From: Spirochaetales bacterium
GTDB taxonomy: Bacteria > Spirochaetota > Spirochaetia > Sphaerochaetales > Sphaerochaetaceae
Assembly (NCBI GenBank): GCA_022771185.1
Contig: JALFCJ010000158.1
Span: 1 to 6,779, forward strand
Length of the DNA stretch: 6,779 bases
Direction of reading: 5' to 3'
Below the pieces are notes generated by a model. It ran no database searches and had not been told where the DNA came from. It saw only the letters and a list, made by a program, of their open reading frames with translations. Position numbers and translations under genes: made by a program. Shown in pieces: positions 1 through 6,713 of the stretch (positions within the stretch are counted from its first letter, which is position 1; every line of letters starts with the position of its first letter).

Positions 1-687
1 AAAATCTACGATCTCATCAAATCATATAGGATTAAGCAGCCCATAGACAGGATTATGATAGGTTTGGATTTAGATAAGTTTAATAAAACACTGAGTAAAG
101 AAGAGAGAAGGAGCATCAGAGAGAAGTTCGGATTTACGGATAACGAGATAGTCTTTGTTTCTATCTGTAGGCTCAGTAAAGAGAAGAGCGTAGACCAAGT
201 CTTGTCTTTATTCTCTAACTTGGACATCCCTTCCTCGAAACTGATTTTTATCGGAGGAGGAGAGGAAAGAGAGAATTTGGAAAGGGAAGTGGAGGCACAG
301 AATCTAAAAGACAGAGTTGTGTTCGGAGGTGAAGTGCTGGGAAGCGAAGTCTGGAAATACTATAAAATCGGTGAGATTTATATTGGAGCATCCCTTTCAG
401 AGACCCAGTGCCTATCGTACGTAGAGGCTATGGCCAGCGGTATGCCTCTGTTGGTGAAAGACGACCCAGTGTTGAAGGGCTACTTGATCAATGATAGAAA
501 CGGAATGATCTATAATTCTCTCGATGACTTTGTGCTTAAGGCTGGAATTCTCGCCTCTTCTCCTGAACTGAGAATGAAACTGGGAGACGAAGCGAGAAAG
601 TCTGTATCCAGGTTCTCTCTCTCGATGTTTGGGGAGAAGCTGAAAAAGAGTTTTGAGAGTGCAATAAAGGGGATGAGTAATGAATAG
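1..687 (+). CDS. GT4-family glycosyltransferase, 5'-truncated (possible diacylglycerol glucosyltransferase type)
   Basis: The reading frame is open from the first base, so the N-terminal acceptor domain lies outside the window. The ATG at 55 is internal, since it sits in the usual 'G-(V/L)-D-x-x-x-F' linker (GLDLDKF) between the two GT-B domains. What remains, about 228 residues, is the nucleotide-sugar-binding C-terminal Rossmann domain. It shows ICRLSKEKSVDQVL (the family R-L-x-x-E-K motif), IGGGEERENLE, and SETQCLSYVEAMASG, which carries the E-x7-E retaining-enzyme signature (bases 400-426). The SETQ-L-YVEAMASG-P-L-V-KDD-L order followed by a NG motif recalls 1,2-diacylglycerol 3-glucosyltransferases (alMGS type). 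Family GT4 is well supported; the lipid acceptor is inference, because GT4 enzymes with other acceptors share parts of it. The enzyme would act on the cytoplasmic face of the inner membrane. Its last 8 bp overlap the flippase gene, implying translational coupling. Confidence 0.9.
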   Translation, partial: KIYDLIKSYRIKQPIDRIMIGLDLDKFNKTLSKEERRSIREKFGFTDNEIVFVSICRLSKEKSVDQVLSLFSNLDIPSSKLIFIGGGEERENLEREVEAQNLKDRVVFGGEVLGSEVWKYYKIGEIYIGASLSETQCLSYVEAMASGMPLLVKDDPVLKGYLINDRNGMIYNSLDDFVLKAGILASSPELRMKLGDEARKSVSRFSLSMFGEKLKKSFESAIKGMSNE

Positions 688-2032
688 AAAAGTCCGCATC
701 CCACAGGCGCTACGAAACTTTGCCGCCGGCTCTCTTTTTTCTCTGATTTCCGGAATAGCAATGTATATTTCAAGAATAGTCTTTTTGAAATATATGAGAG
801 TAGATTTTGTGGGATATACATCTCTCTTTGAACACGTCTTCCTTCTTGCTTCTGTATTGGACTCAGGTGTGGCCACGTCCCTGACAAGTTTTATGGCAAG
901 GGCTCTGGTAGGGGATGACGAGAGAAAGAAGAATGGAGTCTTGAGAGAGGCTAGGAGCGTTTACCTTGTAGTCTCTGCTTTGATGTTGACTCTTTTATTT
1001 TCCATATCGCTATTTTATCTTGGAAGAAAGGGACTTTTCCTCCCATCTCTCTTTTATTTTATAGGTCAGTGCGCCCAGTATTACCTTGGATGGAGAGTTC
1101 TTGCCCTCAACGCTTCAGGAAGAAATGACATAGTATCGCGATATGTACACATGGGGCGCACAGTGGGATCTGTGGCGGAGATTGCAGTTATTTCCCTCAC
1201 TCGTAACTTCACGCTGTATGTGGCAGTATCTATGGTATCTGTAGTTCTGTCATATGTCCTTCTTTTCTATAAGGCAGGGAGAGTCTATCCGTGGATGAAT
1301 GAAAAAGAGGGTGTTGTTGACAAAAAAGAAGAGAAATATCTGATTTCTATTATTCCAAGCATGTTTTCCCATAGGTTCGGTTCTCTCTTTTTCCGATGCT
1401 ATGAGATCATCGCAGTGAACTTGATCTTTGGTTTTTCAATCGGTGGCCGATATTCCAATATGCTATTTATCTCCACAGCTTTTATGACAGTATTCTGGAT
1501 ATTCCAAAGCTCTGTAACGGGAATAGTAGGGGAACACTATGTAGAGGAAGGAAGAAAAGGCAGTTTTATTCTTTATAGAAAGATGGCTTATCTTAATCTT
1601 CTTTTTTCTTTCCTCGCTGCACTGATCTTTCTTTTCCTGGGGAAAAAGATAGGAGAAATATCCTTCGGCAGTGACAATATACTACAGGGAGCCATCCCTT
1701 TGTTCCTCGCTCTTGAGATGTTTCTTAATTCCAGTAGGACTACGTCCATAATCTTGAGAGATGCTATGGGTGACTACCATAGAGATTGGTGGAAACCGAT
1801 ACTTGAAGCTGTGTCTGTAATAATTCTAACTCTGGTACTTTCCCCAAAGTTTTCCTTCTACTCGATTCCTCTTTCAATCTCTTTCATTCTTCTATTTGTC
1901 TCAATTCCCGTGGACAACGCTATAGTAATAAGGAGGCTCAAGGGAAGAGTAAATTTTTCATTCCTGCCTATTTGTGTCTCTACACTTTGTCTTGCAGTAA
2001 TACTTTTATTTGTTGGACATTCTTTTATCTAA
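680..2032 (+). CDS. Wzx-like polysaccharide/oligosaccharide flippase (MOP superfamily)
   Basis: This 450-residue integral membrane protein has about 12 or more hydrophobic segments (roughly 11-33, 46-70, 92-115, 120-145, two within 163-195, 221-250, 255-283, 302-322, 336-356, 370-388, 394-412 and 429-448). The N-terminus RIVFLKYMRVDFVGYTSLF followed by an L-D-S-G-V-A segment matches the opening of bacterial Wzx-type transporters (family pattern: F-x-K-Y-L-G-x-E-Y-x-G-L-x-x-L-F ... E-L-G-I). A late Y-H-R-D-W-W-K-P-I-L-E segment matches their typical 'K-P-I-x-E' helix. Such proteins flip undecaprenyl- or other lipid-linked glycans from the inner to the outer face of the inner membrane. ATG 680 is chosen because AAAGGGG at 666-672 lies 7 nt upstream. 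The start overlaps the preceding GT4 gene by 8 bp. Length is normal for the family. The transported glycan cannot be told from sequence. Confidence 0.85.
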   Translation: MNRKVRIPQALRNFAAGSLFSLISGIAMYISRIVFLKYMRVDFVGYTSLFEHVFLLASVLDSGVATSLTSFMARALVGDDERKKNGVLREARSVYLVVSALMLTLLFSISLFYLGRKGLFLPSLFYFIGQCAQYYLGWRVLALNASGRNDIVSRYVHMGRTVGSVAEIAVISLTRNFTLYVAVSMVSVVLSYVLLFYKAGRVYPWMNEKEGVVDKKEEKYLISIIPSMFSHRFGSLFFRCYEIIAVNLIFGFSIGGRYSNMLFISTAFMTVFWIFQSSVTGIVGEHYVEEGRKGSFILYRKMAYLNLLFSFLAALIFLFLGKKIGEISFGSDNILQGAIPLFLALEMFLNSSRTTSIILRDAMGDYHRDWWKPILEAVSVIILTLVLSPKFSFYSIPLSISFILLFVSIPVDNAIVIRRLKGRVNFSFLPICVSTLCLAVILLFVGHSFI

Positions 2033-2051
2033 ACAAGAAAGGATGTAATCT

Positions 2052-2080
2052 TTGGCAGATACAAGAATTTGTACTATAAA
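2052..2080 (+). promoter_or_regulatory. candidate distal sigma70-type promoter for the polymerase/RND operon
   Basis: TTGGCA at 2052-2057 and TATAAA at 2075-2080 are separated by 17 nt. Each hexamer matches the sigma70 consensus at 5 of 6 positions, in a 141-bp AT-rich gap. Transcription would start near 2087. An imperfect inverted repeat (2069-2090) overlaps the -10 element. AT-rich DNA yields such matches by chance, so this is a candidate only. Confidence 0.45.
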
Positions 2081-2090
2081 TTTACTACAA
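2069..2090. repeat. imperfect inverted repeat over the candidate -10 element
   Basis: TTGTA (2069-2073) and TACAA (2086-2090) are inverted copies 12 nt apart, with further symmetrical T-A pairs inside (2075-2076 with 2083-2084). The nearby 8-bp palindrome TAAATTTA (2077-2084) is centred one base off. It overlaps the distal -10 hexamer and its predicted start site, a position where an operator would act. It is too weak and too AT-rich to be a terminator. Function is unproven. Confidence 0.3.
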
Positions 2091-2103
2091 TGACATTTTC
2101 CCT

Positions 2104-2132
2104 TTGATTTGTTCCATATGCTCTGATATATT
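2104..2132 (+). promoter_or_regulatory. candidate proximal promoter with extended -10
   Basis: TTGATT (2104-2109) and TATATT (2127-2132) are separated by 17 nt, and TG at 2124-2125 gives an extended -10 (TGA-TATATT). The predicted start, near 2139, leaves a leader of about 35 nt before ATG 2174. A small inverted repeat, GAATT (2139-2143) and AATTC (2151-2155), lies in that leader. With the distal candidate it would form a tandem promoter pair about 52 bp apart. Confidence 0.45.
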
Positions 2133-2173
2133 TAAGTAGAATTTGATCTCAATTCCGGGGGAAAAGGAGTAAA

Positions 2174-3436
2174 ATGAATCAGATTTCACTTGGTAACGAT
2201 AAGGCTGTGTCTTATTATGCCAAGTTTATTATTGTCGCTTATGTGTTATTGGGTTTTTTTGAAAAAATCCATGCTATAGTAGACACAATTTTGATCTTGG
2301 ATGGGTTACTTACTTTCTTTGGGATGATTTTTGTCTTCATATGGTTTTTTGATAAAAGAAGATTCCCTTGTAACGAGGGAAGCGTAAGCTTATTGATTTT
2401 CACATTCTTTATTCTTTTTTCATCCCTTGTAGGCGGATCGAGTATGGCACGATTCAGTGTCTCCGGCTTTGCCATTGTGGAGACATGGGCCTTGGTTCTT
2501 GCTTTGGTGGAAGTAAAGAGAGATATTCACGACATATTCCTTTATCTATCACTATTTGCAGTATTATTTTCTCTTGTTTACTCGATCTTCAGCTTAGTAG
2601 AGGGGATAGAGAACTCGGAAGTGAGGGTCAGCGGACTCAGCGATCAATCCAACTCTTTGGGAGTTATGGCTGCCATCTCTATTATTCTCTGCATGGTGAA
2701 TATAAGAAAGTGGGGGAAAATAGCGGCTACAATAGTATGGAATGTAATTGATGTGTCCCTTATTCCATTCTTTCTCTTTACCCTTTGGAAGGCGGATTCC
2801 AGAACATCTATGTTGGCCCTTGTCATCGCCTCCCTCTTTATTGTAATCACTTCATTGGTTTTTCTAAGAAAACAGAGTTCCGCCTTTTGGGCTTTTATTC
2901 CATCGCTACTTGTAGTTATTGCCGCCTTGGTCTTTCTAATTACTGGAGTCAGGAGCCTGGAGTCCTATACTCTTGACACTTTTTCTACCGGTAGGACAAT
3001 AATATGGCGCGAGACCTTTGAGTCTATGGGGGCAAAAGAGCACCTTTTTGGCTTCTCCGGTAACGACGAAAGGATGATGGAGGCCCTTCTGGAGAACGGA
3101 GCGTCACCTGTTACGTTATCGATGCAAGGAGAAAGACATCTTGCGCATAATATGTTTCTGGGCGTTTTCTTTGAATATGGAATAGTTGCCGCAGCAGCAT
3201 TTATCTTTGGATGGATTTGGATAATGAAAAAGGGGATAGGTTACCTAGGAAAGAAAAAGAAGTGGGGATTAAGGGAAGTTTTTGCTTCGCTCTCCCTCCT
3301 CTCTTTTTTTATCATCCATTCCATAGCCGAGAGCAGCATATATTTTATAGGGGGAGCTGAGCAGCTTCTCTTTGTATTCTCCATCGCAGCGCTATATGCT
3401 GTCACAGTGGCTAAGAGGCATAGCGTCAATGAGTAA
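2174..3436 (+). CDS. O-antigen ligase / polysaccharide polymerase-like membrane protein (Wzy/WaaL type)
   Basis: This 420-residue polytopic membrane protein has about ten to twelve hydrophobic segments and one larger hydrophilic loop at about 262-325. The motifs match the Wzy_C/O-antigen ligase family in order: R-V-S-G-L-S-D-Q-S-N-S-L-G (151-163), A-D-S-R-T-S (207-212), S-T-G-R-T-I-I-W (271-278), L-F-G-F-S-G (291-296), and H-L-A-H-N-M-F-L then E-Y-G-I (322-337). The loop arginine and the H-N pair are in the catalytic region of that family. Such enzymes join lipid-linked glycans on the outer face of the inner membrane, either to each other (Wzy), to a lipid core (WaaL), or to protein. Sequence cannot separate these. 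ATG 2174 has AAGGAG at 2164-2169, a short 4-nt spacing. The gene follows two candidate promoters and overlaps the RND gene by 8 bp. Confidence 0.8.
   Translation: MNQISLGNDKAVSYYAKFIIVAYVLLGFFEKIHAIVDTILILDGLLTFFGMIFVFIWFFDKRRFPCNEGSVSLLIFTFFILFSSLVGGSSMARFSVSGFAIVETWALVLALVEVKRDIHDIFLYLSLFAVLFSLVYSIFSLVEGIENSEVRVSGLSDQSNSLGVMAAISIILCMVNIRKWGKIAATIVWNVIDVSLIPFFLFTLWKADSRTSMLALVIASLFIVITSLVFLRKQSSAFWAFIPSLLVVIAALVFLITGVRSLESYTLDTFSTGRTIIWRETFESMGAKEHLFGFSGNDERMMEALLENGASPVTLSMQGERHLAHNMFLGVFFEYGIVAAAAFIFGWIWIMKKGIGYLGKKKKWGLREVFASLSLLSFFIIHSIAESSIYFIGGAEQLLFVFSIAALYAVTVAKRHSVNE
3413..3418 (+). promoter_or_regulatory. ribosome binding site that favours ATG 3429
   Basis: AAGAGG lies 10 nt before ATG 3429, inside the end of the preceding gene. 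The frame is also open further upstream to a TTG at 3372. That start would add 19 residues, would overlap the preceding gene by 65 bp, and would place a charged, non-hydrophobic stretch before the first membrane helix. ATG 3429 is therefore preferred. Confidence 0.6.
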
Positions 3437-5834
3437 AGAAAAGAAGATTTCTCTTGCCATAGTATTGGGTGTCCTATTACTTACGGTTTTTTTTCTCTTT
3501 GAGGCTCTGAATCTCAAGATAAATGGAGATTTTACCCGGTTTTTCCCTTGGGATGAGATAGATGATGTCTATTATGTAGAGCAGATAGAAGATGTAGCCG
3601 TGGAGACTAAGAGTGCAGGAATATATGATGACTACATCTATTCCAGCGATTATAAGACAGGACTTAAGGCTTCAACGGGAGATATCATTACCGAAGAAGA
3701 GAAAGATTATCCATATACGTCCACTATGTATGTCCTTGTCTCGTTTCCTGATCTATGGAAAGGAGAGTATCTGGAGGCACTGGAAGGGTGTATAGATGAA
3801 ATAGATAGAAGAAGAGACTCTGCTCGCCCCTCATCAATATTTGATTGGATGACAATAAGCGGGGAGGATGACCATTTGGGAGTCATAAGCATGAACCCCA
3901 ATGAAGATGGAGTTTGGAGTGACAGCGATGCTTTGGAGATGAAGAGAAGAGTAGAGAAGGATCCTATGGTAAAGTATATGCTCATAGGGGATAGCGGAAA
4001 CTCTGTTCTTCTTCAGTTCATATACAGCGACTTCTCCTCATCTGAGCAGATAGACTCTCTTTCGTCTGTATTCCAACCATTAAGGGATATGGGTGGAAGA
4101 GTCGTGTTGATGAGCAATATGGTAATAGCCCAGGAAGTGATGAAACAACTCGCAAAAGACCTGGTTCTACTTGCGTCCCTCGCTCTCTTGGTAATCTTTG
4201 TCGTCTATTATCTATCTTTCCATTCCCTCTCTATGGCCCTTGTTACAGCATCTGTTTCCGCCATCGCCGTCATATGGACCCTGGGCACAATGAAGATACA
4301 GGGGATGGATCTGAACCTAATGAATGTCCTTACTCCTTGTATGGTCATAACTCTTGGGGGCACTTATGCAATGCATACTATCTCCCAATATATGAATCAG
4401 ATATCCAGGGGAGAGAATCCTACAGGCTTTAAGGCTGTACAGAGAATTCTATTGACGATAATCATTGGCTCTGTAACTACAATAGTGGGCTTTGCTTCCC
4501 TCTCTTTAAGTCCGGAGGAAGGAATAGGGTACTTCGGAATCTCCGTTAGTATCGGAGTCATATTCTGCGCTTTTCTCTCCACAGTATATCTTCCCTCTCT
4601 TCTTAACCTTATTCCAAAGCCGAAAGAGAAGAGTATAAAGAAAGTTAAAGAAGGATTGCTGCAGAGAGTTGTAAAGGGGATAGGAAGATTTACTGTAAGC
4701 CATTGGGTTCTTTTATTGTTAATCTTTATTCTGATCATCATAGGTTTTGTGGTATTTAGGGACAGAATAGAAGTCAACTCCGATTATATGTCTTATTTCT
4801 CGGAAGACGATCCATTTGGAAATGACTGCAGATACTTTGCTCGCGAAATAGGAGGTACCACGCCATATAGCGTTAAGATAGAGGCTCCGGAAGGAGAGAG
4901 CGAGTTCTTCCTTAATATGGATAACCTAAAGAGAGTAAAGAACTGGGAAGACAGCGTAAAGGAGTCGAAACATGTTCTCCAGATAATCTCATTCCCATCC
5001 TATGTTGCTTTCGCCAACAGGGAGATTACAGGAGATTGGGATATTCCTTCCGACGTGGGACTGGGACGCATAATGAAGAGTATCCTTACTCTCTATGCCA
5101 AAGATATAAGTGAAATAAGAAATGTAGTCTCCTCTGATTTCAATACTCTAACTCTCACTATACAGGCCTGGGATGGAGACAATGAAGACTTGTCTTCTGT
5201 AGAGAGCACCAGAGAGCTATATAACACTATGTTGGATAATCTTTCTCTTCTTCCATCGGGAACTAAAGTGACTATCTCCGGCTACCCGGTAATCAGCATG
5301 AAGTTCTCTGATAGAATAATGGAGGGACAGAATATCTCCACTCTCTGGGCATTTGTTGCTGTATTTGCAATAGCTTCCATTGTGTTCCTCTCTCCATTAA
5401 AGGGATTATTGGTGTTGGTTCCTGTATTATCAGGCATCGCATTCAACATAATATTCATGTACATAATGAAGATTCCTTTCGACATAATCACAATCTCTTT
5501 CTCTTCTATAGCTGTAGGTGCAGGAGTAGACGATGCAATTCACTTCTCACTGCGTTATCGAAAATATAGAAAGAAACACCCTGAGAAGGGGGTGAGAAAG
5601 GCTGTATACCATACTATCTCTGTTGCAGGTCGCCCTATTATATTGACCACACTCAGTGTAGTATTGGGTATGTCCATACTTGGTTTTGCTTCTTATACTC
5701 CAGTCCGATACTTCGGTCTCTTGATGGCCGTTACACTAATGGGGTGTATGGTATCTACGCTTCTCTTTATGCCTGCAATTACGATTCTGTTTTCACGCAT
5801 CAAGAGATTCTTTTCTAAGCTCAGAAGGTCCTAG
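3429..5834 (+). CDS. RND-superfamily exporter, MMPL/HAE3-like (COG1033 type)
   Basis: The protein is 801 residues with classic duplicated RND topology. There is an inner-membrane helix at 7-27, an exported domain at about 30-240, a helix block at about 243-395, a linker, then helix 7 at 423-443. A second exported domain follows at about 445-635, and a second helix block at about 637-790. The C-terminal block carries GAGVDDAIH (697-705), then R-Y-R-K-Y-R, the conserved helix-4 proton-relay motif with Asp701/Asp702. The N-terminal block has GGTYAMH (310-316), where Thr312 replaces that Asp. P-S-L-L-N-L-I-P (389-396) and G-R-P-I-I-L-T-T (734-741) fit the family. MMPL members export lipids, glycolipids or hydrophobic compounds using the proton gradient. 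The substrate here is unknown, but the flanking glycan genes suggest a lipid-linked glycan or lipid. It overlaps the polymerase gene by 8 bp and ends 3 nt before the next ATG. Confidence 0.88.
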   Translation: MSKEKKISLAIVLGVLLLTVFFLFEALNLKINGDFTRFFPWDEIDDVYYVEQIEDVAVETKSAGIYDDYIYSSDYKTGLKASTGDIITEEEKDYPYTSTMYVLVSFPDLWKGEYLEALEGCIDEIDRRRDSARPSSIFDWMTISGEDDHLGVISMNPNEDGVWSDSDALEMKRRVEKDPMVKYMLIGDSGNSVLLQFIYSDFSSSEQIDSLSSVFQPLRDMGGRVVLMSNMVIAQEVMKQLAKDLVLLASLALLVIFVVYYLSFHSLSMALVTASVSAIAVIWTLGTMKIQGMDLNLMNVLTPCMVITLGGTYAMHTISQYMNQISRGENPTGFKAVQRILLTIIIGSVTTIVGFASLSLSPEEGIGYFGISVSIGVIFCAFLSTVYLPSLLNLIPKPKEKSIKKVKEGLLQRVVKGIGRFTVSHWVLLLLIFILIIIGFVVFRDRIEVNSDYMSYFSEDDPFGNDCRYFAREIGGTTPYSVKIEAPEGESEFFLNMDNLKRVKNWEDSVKESKHVLQIISFPSYVAFANREITGDWDIPSDVGLGRIMKSILTLYAKDISEIRNVVSSDFNTLTLTIQAWDGDNEDLSSVESTRELYNTMLDNLSLLPSGTKVTISGYPVISMKFSDRIMEGQNISTLWAFVAVFAIASIVFLSPLKGLLVLVPVLSGIAFNIIFMYIMKIPFDIITISFSSIAVGAGVDDAIHFSLRYRKYRKKHPEKGVRKAVYHTISVAGRPIILTTLSVVLGMSILGFASYTPVRYFGLLMAVTLMGCMVSTLLFMPAITILFSRIKRFFSKLRRS

Positions 5835-5837
5835 AGT

Positions 5838-6710
5838 ATGAAGCCCCTTGTCTCTGTCCTGATGCCTGTCTATAACAGTGAAGAATATCTAATAGAGGCC
5901 CTGGATAGTTTATTGGGGCAGGATTATGAAAACTTGGAGATAATTATTCTTGATGATGGAAGTAACGACTCGTCGTTCTCTATTATCTCCCGATATAAGG
6001 AAAGAGATGAGAGAATCATAGTTGAGAGAAGAGAGAACAGGGGGATAGGAAGCGGGAGAAACAGGCTTTTATCCCTAGCTTCCGGCGACTTTGTATTCTT
6101 CTTTGATTCAGACGATATCCTTCTTTCAAAGAATTTAATCTCGACTCTTGTGTCTGACAGCGAGAAGTATAATGCGGAAGTAGTCGCTGCCCTGACTGTG
6201 CCCTTCAGAAATAAAGCAAGGAAAGGCAAAGACAAAGGAGTAAAAGTCTACTCAGGGAAAGAGTTTTCTTCTCTTATGACTAGGCCCTTTGGTTTTTTCT
6301 GCTATCCTCATTCAAGGCTAATAAAAAATAGTCTCTTCTCATCATTCTTTTTTCCAGAGGATATGATATTTGAAGATATCCCGGTCATGCCATGGGTTAT
6401 AAGAGAAGCGGAGAGGGTAGCCTATGACACTAGTGTAATCTACGCATATAGAATAAACAAAAAGGGGCTGAGTCACAGTAAGTTCTCTTCCTCTTCCTTC
6501 TATGAAATGGATGCATATTACTTCAATATAAAAAAGGCTGAAGAAGAGAAAGAAAGGCCCATTGCAGTCAATAGTTCGATTTTCTTTCTGACAAAGTATT
6601 ATTATTATCTATTTAAGGTACTCTTAAGAGGCCTTAGCATAAAAGAGTACCGTGCTCGTTATAAAGATAAGGCAAAGAAAGCCTGGCACGTCTTGTTTTA
6701 TGGAGGATAA
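5838..6710 (+). CDS. GT2-family glycosyltransferase (GT-A fold)
   Basis: This 290-residue cytoplasmic or membrane-associated enzyme opens with V-S-V-L-M-P-V-Y-N (5-13). It carries L-D-D-G-S (38-42) for nucleotide binding and the N-R-G-I-G-S-G-R-N segment (67-75). F-D-S-D-D (89-93) is the metal-binding D-x-D motif, and F-E-D-I-P (178-182) holds the likely catalytic-base E-D pair. The Y-A-Y-R-I-N then S-H-S segment (202-214) is common in capsule/exopolysaccharide GT2 enzymes. It would transfer one sugar from a nucleotide donor to a growing lipid-linked glycan. Donor and acceptor are not predictable from sequence. The length is typical, and the tail, rich in Lys and Tyr, has no clear transmembrane helix. 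AGAAGG at 5823-5828 precedes ATG 5838 by 9 nt. It lies 3 nt after the RND stop codon, so the two are almost certainly co-transcribed. Confidence 0.9.
   Translation: MKPLVSVLMPVYNSEEYLIEALDSLLGQDYENLEIIILDDGSNDSSFSIISRYKERDERIIVERRENRGIGSGRNRLLSLASGDFVFFFDSDDILLSKNLISTLVSDSEKYNAEVVAALTVPFRNKARKGKDKGVKVYSGKEFSSLMTRPFGFFCYPHSRLIKNSLFSSFFFPEDMIFEDIPVMPWVIREAERVAYDTSVIYAYRINKKGLSHSKFSSSSFYEMDAYYFNIKKAEEEKERPIAVNSSIFFLTKYYYYLFKVLLRGLSIKEYRARYKDKAKKAWHVLFYGG
6702..6706 (+). promoter_or_regulatory. strong ribosome binding site for the GTG-started gene
   Basis: GGAGG, embedded in the last codons of the GT2 gene, lies 7 nt before GTG 6714. No ATG in that frame follows within the visible 22 codons, so this site decides the start. 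Confidence 0.7.
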
Positions 6711-6713
6711 TAG

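Noticed and set aside
55..57. ATG 55 as the true start of the first gene
   Set aside because: The frame is open to base 1, and the ATG falls in the linker before the C-terminal GT-B domain. Starting there would give a protein with no acceptor domain.
412..876. Antisense ORF of 154 codons (and a 125-codon one at 510-887)
   Set aside because: It lies opposite two well-supported overlapping genes, has no convincing ribosome site and no recognisable domain. It is a by-product of AGA- and TCT-rich coding sequence.
2033..2173. Rho-independent terminator after the flippase gene
   Set aside because: No GC-rich stem followed by a T-run is present. The inverted repeats in the gap have only 5-bp, AT-rich arms.
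2485..2751. Forward-strand 88-codon ORF inside the polymerase-like gene
   Set aside because: It is out of frame with a gene that has family motifs on both sides of it. Its translation looks like random frame-shifted sequence.
3372..3428. Upstream TTG start for the RND gene
   Set aside because: It would add 19 charged or polar residues before the first helix and create a 65-bp overlap. ATG 3429 has a ribosome site and the typical short overlap.
4397..4777. Antisense ORF of 126 codons inside the RND gene
   Set aside because: It is the complement of membrane-helix codons of a clear RND protein and shows no family motif.
6711..6713. Frameshift or pseudogene at the end of the GT2 gene
   Set aside because: The TAA at 6708-6710 is followed directly by TAG in the same frame, but the protein is of normal length with all family motifs, so it is an intact gene with a double stop.
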